Assembly (NCBI GenBank): GCA_043816165.1
Contig: JBDRIE010000025.1
Coordinates: 1-64,000, forward strand
Length of the DNA: 64,000 bases
Reading direction: 5' to 3'
From: JAACEU01 sp043816165
Lineage (GTDB): Bacteria; Patescibacteriota; Gracilibacteria; UBA1369; LOWO2-01-FULL-3
How positions within the stretch are numbered: position 1 is the first letter of the stretch; each line of letters begins with the position of its first letter. The notes beneath the pieces are model-generated. The model worked only from the letters and a program-made list of their open reading frames with translations. It did no database searches and was not told the DNA's origin. Both the position numbers and the translations under genes were made by a program. Below are positions 35,559 to 43,048 of this stretch, in pieces.

Positions 35559-36458
35559 TTATAATTCTCTGGTAATGCGTAATCCCAGTTTTTTCTTAAT
35601 TCTGTTACCTGTTGGCGTGATGGCAAGTCCTCCAAGTGCGGTTTCTTTGATTGTGCGTGGCATTGTTCTACCAATATCTTTTGCCGCACGTACTACTTCG
35701 TCAAACGGTACGTAACTTTGAACTCCAGATATTGCCATATCACTTGCGCCGATTGCATTCATACATCCAATTGCATTTCTTTTTATACATGGGACTTCGA
35801 CCAGACCGGCTAGTGGATCACATGCCAGACCGAGATAACTTTTTAATGCTATCGCAGCTGCGTCAAAACATTGCTCGGGAGTTCCGCCTCTCATTTCTGT
35901 GAGACCTGCTGCAGCCATTGCAACTGCGGCTCCAACTTCTGCCTGGCACCCGCCTTTTGCGGCTGAGATTGTTGATTCTTCTGCAATTATTAGTCCGATC
36001 GCTGAGGCACAAAATAATCCGCGAAGTAATTTTCGTTTTCCGGCTTTGAAATGTTCTGCAGAGCTAAATAAGACTCCGGGTATTACTCCAGCTCCGCCTG
36101 CTGTTGGGAATGCAACTATTCGTCCCATTCGTGCATTTTGCTCTCCTACTGCTAATGCATAAGCCATGGCTCTTATCGTTACCTTATTCCCCATCATTTT
36201 TTCCAGATTTTTGAGAGACTTATAAACTTTTTGTGCATCACTGCCGCTAATCCCCATTATTGATTTCTTGTTGGAGTTGATTCCTTGCTTCACGGCCTTG
36301 TACATAAAATCCCGCGTCATTTTCATCTTGTTTCTAATTGTGCTTATTGCGTTCCCTGATCTTTGTGATTCGTAAAGTTTTGCAATTTCAGAAATTGGAA
36401 CTTTGTACCGTTTTGTGAGTTTGATTACGTCCTCTGCTGTTTGAAAATGATATTTCAT
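35559..36458 (-). CDS. sdaAA: L-serine dehydratase, iron-sulfur type, alpha subunit
   Basis: 299 residues from the ATG at 36458 (MKYHFQTAEDV), one base after the sdaAB stop; an upstream in-frame ATG at 36527 lies inside sdaAB. Deaminates serine to pyruvate with a 4Fe-4S cluster. The cluster-binding Cys are visible: GGCQAEVGAA, LACDPLAGLVEVPC, and C in NAIGCMNAI. The central SAEHFKAGKRKLLRGLF and the end GLAITPTGNRIKKKLG fit the family. Supplies pyruvate and ammonia, or removes serine. Confidence 0.93.
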   Translation of the reverse strand: MKYHFQTAEDVIKLTKRYKVPISEIAKLYESQRSGNAISTIRNKMKMTRDFMYKAVKQGINSNKKSIMGISGSDAQKVYKSLKNLEKMMGNKVTIRAMAYALAVGEQNARMGRIVAFPTAGGAGVIPGVLFSSAEHFKAGKRKLLRGLFCASAIGLIIAEESTISAAKGGCQAEVGAAVAMAAAGLTEMRGGTPEQCFDAAAIALKSYLGLACDPLAGLVEVPCIKRNAIGCMNAIGASDMAISGVQSYVPFDEVVRAAKDIGRTMPRTIKETALGGLAITPTGNRIKKKLGLRITREL

Positions 36459-36459
36459 A

Positions 36460-37149
36460 TTATTGTTTTTCCAGTTTAGAAAGTGATCGAATGAAGTCGA
36501 CATGTTTTGTGTTTTTTTCGAGTTCAATTACTTCCGGGAGTTTTATTCTGCGGCCTTCTGTATGGAGAATGCTCAGAGTTTTGTTTTTGTAGGTTCTTTG
36601 TTCTATATCGTGAATTTTTATTCCTTTTAGAGCGTTTACTTTTTCCCTTAATTCCCTGATTACTCTTTTATCTTTGTCGTGTTGAACTACCAATGAAAGG
36701 TATTTTCCCGCTCTCCCCCTTAGGTGAATATTAAAATTGTCGATTTTTAGAATTTCAATTACTCCTCCTCCAACTGAAGATCCTATTACCGACATTTTTC
36801 TCCTGGAATTCTCGAGAACTATTTTTACCGTGTTGGGATGATATCTTTCTCCAAGGAATTTCTTTTTGAATTCGTATTCAATTCCTTTCTTGTCGGCAAC
36901 TCTGAAACTATCTTTTATCGATGGGTCGCTTGTTCTCATTTTTAATACTCCCGCGAGAAGTGCACGATCCGTTGCGTGCCCTTTGTAAACTTCTGCAAAA
37001 GATCCATGAAGATAAAATGTTACTTTTCGTGGAGTTCCGTGGAATAATGCTCTGGCAAACTGCCCAATTTTGCACGCACCGGCAGTGTGAGAACTTGATG
37101 GTCCAACCATTATCGGCCCTGCAATGTCGAAAATCGATATTTCGTCCAT
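36460..37149 (-). CDS. sdaAB: L-serine dehydratase, iron-sulfur type, beta subunit
   Basis: 229 residues: ISIFDIAGPIMVGPSSSHTAGACKIG (the substrate-loop SSSHTAG motif), YLHGSFAEVYKGHATDRALLAG, and a C-terminal ACT-like region with LRGRAGKYLSLVVQHDKD. Pairs with the alpha subunit encoded one base downstream (TAATATG). A promoter with an inverted repeat at the -10 edge lies upstream. Confidence 0.92.
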   Translation of the reverse strand: MDEISIFDIAGPIMVGPSSSHTAGACKIGQFARALFHGTPRKVTFYLHGSFAEVYKGHATDRALLAGVLKMRTSDPSIKDSFRVADKKGIEYEFKKKFLGERYHPNTVKIVLENSRRKMSVIGSSVGGGVIEILKIDNFNIHLRGRAGKYLSLVVQHDKDKRVIRELREKVNALKGIKIHDIEQRTYKNKTLSILHTEGRRIKLPEVIELEKNTKHVDFIRSLSKLEKQ

Positions 37150-37159
37150 TTTTTTAAGT

Positions 37160-37201
37160 TGGTGTTTTACACCAGTTTAGCAGAATTGGGTTTAATGTCT
37201 A
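37160..37201 (-). promoter_or_regulatory. Promoter and possible operator of sdaAB-sdaAA
   Basis: Minus strand: -35 TAGACA (37196-37201), 16-base spacer, -10 TAAACT (37174-37179). A perfect inverted repeat TGGTGT-TTT-ACACCA (37160-37174) directly follows the -10, where a repressor would block initiation. The ATG is at 37149. Confidence 0.45.
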
Positions 37202-37349
37202 TTTTAAAATTAGACTATAGGTTTTTATATGTCTACCCTAAGTGATTGCGTTGTTTAGCCTAGAGGGGTATTATGTTTTGAAACGCTGAAATTGATAGTA
37301 AATATATTATGCCATCCAAGAGTCCGATATTAGACCTTTAAAAACTAGT
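37202..37349. other. Gap without recognised gene upstream of the RNA candidate
   Basis: AT-rich, about 150 bases; no gene, hairpin or convincing promoter seen. Confidence 0.4.
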
Positions 37350-37700
37350 AGAATAAAGCGTGAGCAATCGTATGGAGAGTTTTGTAGAAAAGGAGCCTTC
37401 GCTTCGCTGCGACTCTGCTCGCAATTGCTCACACTTTGTGATGGTACTTCTTGACCAGCTGAACCGCTCATTTACTTCCCTCGTGGTTGGGCCTGGTGAC
37501 CTCCGTGATTTATATTGCGTAGATGGTTCACATTCAACAGGCGGTCGTCGGATCGACTAAAAATATGTTCCGAAGTAAGGTGTGTAAAAAAGTAAGGATT
37601 GGTCTCCCGAAAACAAAAACAAACTTAACAAAAAAAGTTCTTAGCCGAAAAAATATTCTCGACTAAAACTTAAGTTTTTCCCGCCATTGGCGGGTTTTTT
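37350..37700 (+). ncRNA. Candidate structured non-coding RNA of about 340 nt
   Basis: A 350-base region with no recognisable protein ends in a strong plus-strand terminator although no plus-strand gene lies upstream of it. A long-range inverted repeat, GTGAGCAAT (about 37361-37369) with ATTGCTCAC (about 37423-37431), encloses a GC-rich segment. Further local pairings (GGTGACC, GGTTCACAT) occur. The length would fit tmRNA or RNase P RNA, but I see neither the tRNA-like ends of tmRNA nor the GAAAGTCCGGGC core of RNase P RNA. A 66-codon open frame (37360-37560) has no family resemblance and is probably incidental. Confidence 0.3.
37680..37700 (+). terminator. Rho-independent terminator, plus strand
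   Basis: CCCGCC-ATT-GGCGGG followed by TTTTTT. The stem is one of the GC-rich palindromes of this window. It faces the end of the minus-strand mscS gene, but the T-run is on the plus strand, so it ends a plus-strand transcript. Confidence 0.75.
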
Positions 37701-37701
37701 A

Positions 37702-38766
37702 TTACCTTTTTTCGCCTAGTGGACGAAGTGGTTGTTCGTCATCATCTTCAACTTCTTGAAGTACTGCTTGAGGTGTTTGAGGGACTATTGGAGTTTGTGA
37801 AGTTATAACGGGAGCTACTCCTGGAGCGGGTGTCGGTTCACTTTTTTGCCCTCCTTCGGCGGATTCGGCCGCGCTCTGTTCCATAAAATCTTTTTCCTCA
37901 ATAGGATTATCTTTATCTTGAGCAATTGTTCGAATAGGCCATGGGATAGTAATTCCAAACTCATCGAACTTGGCTTTTACATTTTTCGCCAAATCACTTT
38001 TTATCTTTATCCAACCACCTGTCGAACTAACCCATGCTTTGATTTTCAGATCAATTGAGTTCTCTCCAAATCCAGATACTACTACAGAAGGTTTTGGTTC
38101 GAGAAGCACACCTTTTGTATGCTTGGTCGCGCTCATGCATATCTTAATTACGTTCTCTAATTTATGTCTGTAATCCACTCCAACTTCTAATGCAATTTTT
38201 CTAAATGGATTTGAAGTGAAGCTTGTTACTTGTTTCTTGAACATTTGTGCGTTTGGAACGATCACTTTCGTCCCATCGATCGCTTTTAATACTGTGACTC
38301 TTGATTGAATCTCCTCCACTTTGCCTATTGTGCCTCCTACGCTAATAAAATCTCCAATCGTAAAATGATGACTCACTAGCAACATTATCCCAGCCAAAAA
38401 GTTCATAATTAGGTCTTTCAATGCGAAACCAATACCAAATGCAACCGCTGCGAGGATTGTGGTAAGGTCGATACCTGCGATTTTCAGACCGATTGTGATA
38501 CCAAGGATCAGGACACTCGAATAAGCGATTCTTCCTCCCAAAATCTGTAATTCTTCGTGCTCTTCACCGACTCCTTTTTCTTCAAGCTTGTTTTTTACCA
38601 TACTTTTTGCCAATTTCGCTACCAACACAGAAAGAACGATCACTATAGCTCCCGCGATCCATAGAGGGATTTTTGTGACTACTAATTCAACTAGCTTGGC
38701 AAGTTCTAAAACTGTACCACTGGCTACTTCTTCTGCGTCTACTGTAGCTGCATAAGCTGTAAGCAT
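37702..38766 (-). CDS. MscS-family mechanosensitive channel
   Basis: 354 residues. Three N-terminal hydrophobic segments, then the MscS core: the pore-lining TM3 (LAAVAFGIGFALKDLIMNFLAGIML), FTIGDFISVGGTIGKVEEIQSRVTVLKAIDGTKVIVPNA (beta domain), and the alpha/beta C-terminal domain. The last 60 residues are a Pro/Glu-rich cytoplasmic tail. Such channels release solutes on osmotic downshock. A possible palindromic insertion (SAAESAEGGQ, near 37849-37870) lies in the tail. Confidence 0.93.
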   Translation of the reverse strand: MLTAYAATVDAEEVASGTVLELAKLVELVVTKIPLWIAGAIVIVLSVLVAKLAKSMVKNKLEEKGVGEEHEELQILGGRIAYSSVLILGITIGLKIAGIDLTTILAAVAFGIGFALKDLIMNFLAGIMLLVSHHFTIGDFISVGGTIGKVEEIQSRVTVLKAIDGTKVIVPNAQMFKKQVTSFTSNPFRKIALEVGVDYRHKLENVIKICMSATKHTKGVLLEPKPSVVVSGFGENSIDLKIKAWVSSTGGWIKIKSDLAKNVKAKFDEFGITIPWPIRTIAQDKDNPIEEKDFMEQSAAESAEGGQKSEPTPAPGVAPVITSQTPIVPQTPQAVLQEVEDDDEQPLRPLGEKR

Positions 38767-38790
38767 GTTTTCGTTTTAATTAATCTATAT

Positions 38791-38819
38791 ATATTACCAT
38801 TTTTTTGACTTTTTCTCAA
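38791..38819 (-). promoter_or_regulatory. Promoter of the mscS gene
   Basis: Minus strand: -35 TTGAGA (38814-38819), 17-base spacer ending ATGG, -10 TAATAT (38791-38796), with the extended TGG before the -10. The ATG at 38766 leaves a leader of about 18 bases without a Shine-Dalgarno sequence. Confidence 0.6.
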
Positions 38820-38886
38820 TGGTAATTAGGTGGCTTTTCCCTAGGATATTGTTACTGTTGGGTATGCATTATTTAACCAAATTACT

Positions 38887-39660
38887 ATGTACATCGGAGA
38901 ATTACTTATTTACATTCCCATCGCACTCGTGGTCCTTGTGATTTCGAGCATTCGAGAGGTGAAACAATATGAAAGAGGTGTGAAATTTACTTTAGGTAAA
39001 TACACTAGTCTTTGCATGCCAGGATGGAGAATCATCATTCCGATTTTTCAAAAAATGACCAAGGTTGATATCCGTGTGAAAGCTGTGGATGTTCCTGATC
39101 AAGAAGCTATTACCGAGGACAACATTTCTATCACAATTAATGCGGTTATTTACTACAAAGTTAGTGATGCTGCGAAAGCTATTATTGAAGTTGAGAATTT
39201 TTACTATGCAATCTCTCAACTCGCTCAGACTACTATGAGAAATTCGGTTGGTGAGGTCTCACTTGATGTCCTGCTTAAAAACAGAGACGATATTGCTGCA
39301 AATATTCAAAAAACTGTTGATGCGGCTACAGATCCTTGGGGAATCAAGGTTGAAGCTGTTGAGTTGAAAGATGTTGTACTTCCACAAGATTTGAAGAGAA
39401 CGATGGCGAAAGTTGCGGAGGCTGATCGTGAAAAGAAAGCGGTTATCATCAAGGCTGAAGGTGAAGTGATTGCTTCTGATAATTTGGCAAAAGCGGCGCG
39501 GACTTTGGCAACAGCTCCCGGAGCATTGCATTTGCGTACTTTGCAATCTGTGAACGATCTTTCATCTGATCAATCAAATACAACCGTTTGGATGATGCCA
39601 CTCGAAATTTTGAGAGCGGTTGAAAAGGTTGGTGATCATTTTGAAAAGAAAAATAATTAA
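38887..39660 (+). CDS. Slipin/stomatin-like SPFH-domain membrane protein
   Basis: 257 residues. One N-terminal membrane segment (LLIYIPIALVVLVISSI), then SPFH/band-7: REVKQYERGVKFTLGKYTSLCMPGWRIIIPIFQ, VDVPDQEAITEDNISITINAVIYYKV, RNSVGEVSLDVLL, and VEAVELKDVVLPQDLKRTMAKVAEADREKKAVIIKAEGE. These proteins oligomerise in membrane microdomains. The usual NfeD partner gene is absent here. Confidence 0.93.
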   Translation: MYIGELLIYIPIALVVLVISSIREVKQYERGVKFTLGKYTSLCMPGWRIIIPIFQKMTKVDIRVKAVDVPDQEAITEDNISITINAVIYYKVSDAAKAIIEVENFYYAISQLAQTTMRNSVGEVSLDVLLKNRDDIAANIQKTVDAATDPWGIKVEAVELKDVVLPQDLKRTMAKVAEADREKKAVIIKAEGEVIASDNLAKAARTLATAPGALHLRTLQSVNDLSSDQSNTTVWMMPLEILRAVEKVGDHFEKKNN

Positions 39661-39667
39661 TTAGTGG

Positions 39668-40498
39668 ATGCATAAGAAATATGGAATCTTGGCCCATCCT
39701 GCCGGGCATTCTTTGTCGCCTGCAATTTTTAATGCGGCTTTCAAGGAGGCTGGGCTGGATGCTGAGTATCGTGTTTATGATGTAGCGGAGGAGAAATTGG
39801 CTGAGTTTATGAATGTTGTGAAGCATGAGCCGGTGAGCGGCTTGTCTGTTTCTTTGCCACATAAAGAGGCGGTGATTTCGTATTTGGACGAAGTGGATGA
39901 GGATGCGCGTGGGGTCGGTGCCGTGAATTGCGTGGTGAATCGAGGTGGGTTTTTGTATGGATATAATACGGATTTTGTTGGGTCGAATAAGGCTTTGGAG
40001 GAGGCTGTTGGGGAGTTGCGCGGGCGAAAGGTGGTTGTGATTGGCGCTGGGGGTGCTGCTAGAGCAGTTGTTTATGGGCTTTTGAAAGAAGGAGCTTCGG
40101 TTTCTATTGTAAACAGGCATAAGGAGAAGGCCGAAAAGTTGGCGAGTGAATTTTCTGGTGTGTTTGGTCGTGAAGTTTTGAGTGGTGGAATGGAGGATGC
40201 GGATAAATTTGATGGAGAAATTTTGGTACAGGCTAGCTCTATTTGGACTTTGAATCCTGAATCGGAACTGAGAGATCTAATCCCCGGGGATTTTGTGAAA
40301 AAGTTTGATATTGTGATGGATATTGTTTATAAACCTTTGATGACGCCTTTGTTGAAGGCCGCAGAGAGCATGGGAAAAACGGTAATTACCGGGGAGAAGA
40401 TGCTTCTGTATCAGGCTGTTGAGGCTTTTAAATTGTTTACTGAAAAAGATGCTCCGGTTGGGGTGATGAAGAAAGAACTTTCCGAGAATCTGGTCTAG
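39668..40498 (+). CDS. aroE: Shikimate dehydrogenase
   Basis: 276 residues; reduces 3-dehydroshikimate with NADPH in aromatic amino-acid synthesis. Motifs: HSLSPAIFNAAFKEAGL (shikimate-binding SLSP), the catalytic Lys in SLPHKEAV, NTDFVGSNKAL with the catalytic Asp, the Rossmann motif VIGAGGAARAVV, and NRHKEKAEKLA. The C-terminal ...EKMLLYQAVEAFKLFT is normal. Its end overlaps the facing membrane-protein gene by four bases. No other aro genes are in the window. Confidence 0.93.
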   Translation: MHKKYGILAHPAGHSLSPAIFNAAFKEAGLDAEYRVYDVAEEKLAEFMNVVKHEPVSGLSVSLPHKEAVISYLDEVDEDARGVGAVNCVVNRGGFLYGYNTDFVGSNKALEEAVGELRGRKVVVIGAGGAARAVVYGLLKEGASVSIVNRHKEKAEKLASEFSGVFGREVLSGGMEDADKFDGEILVQASSIWTLNPESELRDLIPGDFVKKFDIVMDIVYKPLMTPLLKAAESMGKTVITGEKMLLYQAVEAFKLFTEKDAPVGVMKKELSENLV

Positions 40499-41259
40499 TT
40501 GTGCCTCAAAAAGTCAGCGCCTGATTCGTCTTTGGCTTTTGGTTCTTCTTTCTTTTCTATCGCTTTTCCATAGTCTTGTCCATAGACCGTATCTGCGGCC
40601 AGGAAGTCTTTGTCATAGATTTCGACTATCCATCCATAAACCATAGTTACTACGCTCTGAGTGAAGGCTATTGAGCCCCAAACAACCGGTAAGGCGGCGA
40701 ACAGTAGAATAGTTGGGCTTGTAACCAGTTTTGCCATCAGGAATATCACCAAAGCACTTATTAGGATCGAAAATGTTACTCCGTAGAGACCGACGAGGGC
40801 GTATTTGCGATCGGAGACTATTTCCAAAATCAACATGCTGGTTTGAGCTGATACTATAACGTGCAACGCTACCGCCCAGACCACTATTCCGATGTCTATT
40901 GAAGAAGTTACAAAGTAGACGGGAACCATTAATATAAAGATGATTATGTGTACGATGAATGTTTGGTAAATCGCGGTTGACCTGCGAGAGTATTTCTCTT
41001 GTTCAGTGTATGAGAGTAAAAATGTGCTAAGCAGATTTCCCAAGGTTGTTGCCAGGAAGATCATTACCATTAAGAAGAAAATGAAGATCGGGCTGACGTA
41101 TTGTTCCGGACTCGGATTTAATATCGGAGTGAGGATTGATGAGGACAAAACGAATACGAGTAACAGCAATAACGTGCCGATAACTCCTCCTGTCATTCCT
41201 GCAAGTATTTTTAAAAGAAAACGTGGAAATGATATTTTTGGTGGGCCTAGTTCTGCCAT
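40495..41259 (-). CDS. Polytopic membrane protein of unknown function, 254 residues
   Basis: About six hydrophobic segments (GVIGTLLLLLVFVLSSSIL, PIFIFFLMVMIFLATTLGNLL, FIVHIIIFILMVPVYF, DIGIVVWAVALHVIV, and two more), then a charged tail (KKEEPKAKDESGADFL). I chose the ATG at 41259 (MAELGPPKISFPRF); the upstream ATG at 41325 would translate a GC-rich palindromic element and is unlikely. The family is not recognised; the overall pattern is reminiscent of Yip1-type proteins, but this is a weak impression. Confidence 0.65.
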   Translation of the reverse strand: MAELGPPKISFPRFLLKILAGMTGGVIGTLLLLLVFVLSSSILTPILNPSPEQYVSPIFIFFLMVMIFLATTLGNLLSTFLLSYTEQEKYSRRSTAIYQTFIVHIIIFILMVPVYFVTSSIDIGIVVWAVALHVIVSAQTSMLILEIVSDRKYALVGLYGVTFSILISALVIFLMAKLVTSPTILLFAALPVVWGSIAFTQSVVTMVYGWIVEIYDKDFLAADTVYGQDYGKAIEKKEEPKAKDESGADFLRHN

Positions 41260-41296
41260 AAGAATAAGGGTTAATAGGGATAATGTACTCGCTCCG

Positions 41297-41323
41297 GCCG
41301 CTCCCCTGACGGGGGCCAGCGGC
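41297..41323. repeat. Two-tier GC-rich palindrome, intergenic
   Basis: Outer arms GCCGCT (41297-41302) and AGCGGC (41318-41323); inner CCCC-TGAC-GGGG. Same design as the in-frame element at 4224-4255. It lies between lspA and the membrane-protein gene, next to the 49-bp repeat. Confidence 0.6.
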
Positions 41324-41344
41324 ATGACCCTCTTCGGGCCTTCG

Positions 41345-41393
41345 TGCTATGCTCGCCTTAGCTCGCAGCGCGTCCGCTTTGCTCCCGCGTGTT
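41345..41393. repeat. 49-bp dispersed GC-rich repeat, copy 2
   Basis: Matches 23714-23762 at 43 of 49 positions and in the same orientation. It overlaps the last codons of lspA (minus strand), supplying most of the peptide NTREQSGRAAS and the stop. Confidence 0.8.
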
Positions 41394-41780
41394 CTTGAGT
41401 CTACCATAAAAGATTATTAGCAACAATATTCCGACAGTTATATAAATGTCTGCCAGGTTGAATGTTGGCCAATACGGTACAGCTATGAAATCGATCACGT
41501 ATCCATGGTAAAGTCTGTCACCCAGATTACTGATTCCTCCCGCTAAAACTCCGGCTGTTAGCACTTGAGAGAGACGATGACTCAGATCGAGTTCTTTTTT
41601 GATGAAATAAAATAAAACTATCAGAAGTGCGATATTTGCTATGATCAGAAGTTCTTGAGGAATTGGGATGCCAAAAGCGATTCCAGTGTTTTTTGAGATC
41701 GATAAATATTTCGTTGCGAGGAATTTGGTCGCTTGGTCTGAAAGAACTAATAGAAGGGTGAGAATTGATATATTTTTCAT
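41358..41780 (-). CDS. lspA: Lipoprotein signal peptidase II
   Basis: 140 residues from the ATG at 41780 (MKNISILTLLLVLSDQATK). Four membrane segments and both catalytic Asp motifs are present: GGISNLGDRLYHGYVIDFI and FNLADIYITVG. It removes signal peptides from prolipoproteins, such as the two lipoproteins at 49960-52712. The last residues (NTREQSGRAAS) come from the 49-bp repeat, so the natural C-terminus has been replaced or extended; the catalytic part is intact. Confidence 0.93.
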   Translation of the reverse strand: MKNISILTLLLVLSDQATKFLATKYLSISKNTGIAFGIPIPQELLIIANIALLIVLFYFIKKELDLSHRLSQVLTAGVLAGGISNLGDRLYHGYVIDFIAVPYWPTFNLADIYITVGILLLIIFYGRLKNTREQSGRAAS

Positions 41781-41839
41781 AGTTATTATTTGAGCACAAA
41801 TATTGATAAAATACAATTAAACTAGTAGTATCTTCCCAC

Positions 41840-43048
41840 ATGAGAAAGATATTTAAGTTTGATACAGTTTTGGCCCTCGCGGTCCTTTTCTTGCTGATTT
41901 TCGGGCTGATTATGATTACCAGTATCGGGGTGCCGAAGTCCATAAGTTTGAGCGCGCCTGGTGTCGATTATCCGAATTGCAGTGACCCGGCGGTTGATTG
42001 TTATCTGCTATTCAAAAAGCATTTATTTAGGTTGTTTGTGGGAATTGTGGCGTTCTTTGTGGCTTTGAAATTGTCGATGAAGTTTTGGAAGAGAATTTCA
42101 TTTATTTTTTATGTGTTTTTGATTGCTCTTCTGTTTCTCGTACTGATTTCCGGGGAAGCTTTTGGGACAATTGCTACAAACTGGCTTGTAATCTTTGAAA
42201 CTTCTGTTCAGCCCTCGGAGTTTGCGAAGCTTGGTATAATTTTGTATTTGGCATATTGGCTGAGCAAGAAGCGGGACAGTGTGGAAAGTTTTCAGAATGG
42301 GTTTATTCCGTTTTGTGTGATTGCCGGTTTGATGATTTTGCCAATTGTTTTGCAGAATGATTATGGGTCTACGATGGTTGTTGGGATAATTGCGATTACT
42401 ATTTTCTTTGTGGCGGGGGCGAAGGTAAAGCACTTGGCTTTTGGAGTTCTTTTGGCGATGCTGGCCACAATTGTGGTTGTGTCGGCGGTTCCGCATGTCC
42501 GGGAAAGGTTTCAGGGATTTATGAGAGTGGAAGAAGAATGTCTTGAGGATTATTGCTGGCAGTCTCAGCAAGCAAATATTGCTGTGGCAACCGGCGGATT
42601 TTGGGGAAAGGGTTTGACTCAGGGCGTTCAGAAATCGTACTGGTTGCCGCAGGCTTCGGACGATTTTATTTTTGCAGCTTCTGCAGAGGAATTAGGATTT
42701 TTGAGAATAATTTTTATCGTTTTGGCTTACTTTTTGATAGCGATTCGGGGTTACTCTATTGCAAATAAGGCCTCGAGCAATTACGAAATGTTTGTCGCAG
42801 TTGGAATAACGACCTGGATTGTTGTTCAGGCTTTCATTAATATTGCAGTGAATACCGCTTTGATGCCGGTGACGGGAGTGACGTTGCCGTTTGTGAGTTA
42901 TGGTGGTTCGTCATTGGTGGCATCACTTATTGGAATTGGAATTTTATTAAATATTTCTCAACATACAACTTATCATGCGAATAGTACTAACAGGTGGAGG
43001 AACAGGAGGACACGTCATTCCCAATCTGGCCGTTATAGAAGAGGTTAG
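41840..43048 (+). CDS. ftsW: FtsW/RodA-family peptidoglycan polymerase
   Basis: 402 residues, about ten membrane segments. SEDS-family motifs: VQPSEFAKLGIILYLAYWLSK, QNDYGSTMV, FAASAEELGFLRII, and LPFVSYGGSSLVASLIGIGILLNISQH. SEDS proteins polymerise glycan chains from lipid II; neighbouring murG supports FtsW over RodA, but the two cannot be separated with certainty. The final 24 residues, after LNISQH, are basic and encoded inside murG (74-base overlap), so they probably arose as a by-product of the overlap. Confidence 0.9.
   Translation: MRKIFKFDTVLALAVLFLLIFGLIMITSIGVPKSISLSAPGVDYPNCSDPAVDCYLLFKKHLFRLFVGIVAFFVALKLSMKFWKRISFIFYVFLIALLFLVLISGEAFGTIATNWLVIFETSVQPSEFAKLGIILYLAYWLSKKRDSVESFQNGFIPFCVIAGLMILPIVLQNDYGSTMVVGIIAITIFFVAGAKVKHLAFGVLLAMLATIVVVSAVPHVRERFQGFMRVEEECLEDYCWQSQQANIAVATGGFWGKGLTQGVQKSYWLPQASDDFIFAASAEELGFLRIIFIVLAYFLIAIRGYSIANKASSNYEMFVAVGITTWIVVQAFINIAVNTALMPVTGVTLPFVSYGGSSLVASLIGIGILLNISQHTTYHANSTNRWRNRRTRHSQSGRYRRG

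Noticed and set aside
37360..37560. 66-codon open frame on the plus strand
   Set aside because: No family resemblance, lies in the structured-RNA candidate, and runs across the inverted repeat.
37350..37700. tmRNA or RNase P RNA identity for the RNA candidate
   Set aside because: No tRNA-like ends, tag peptide frame, or GAAAGTCCGGGC core could be found.
41259..41325. Earlier start for the membrane protein gene (MPLAPVRG...)
   Set aside because: These codons are the palindrome 41297-41323; the next ATG gives a normal start.
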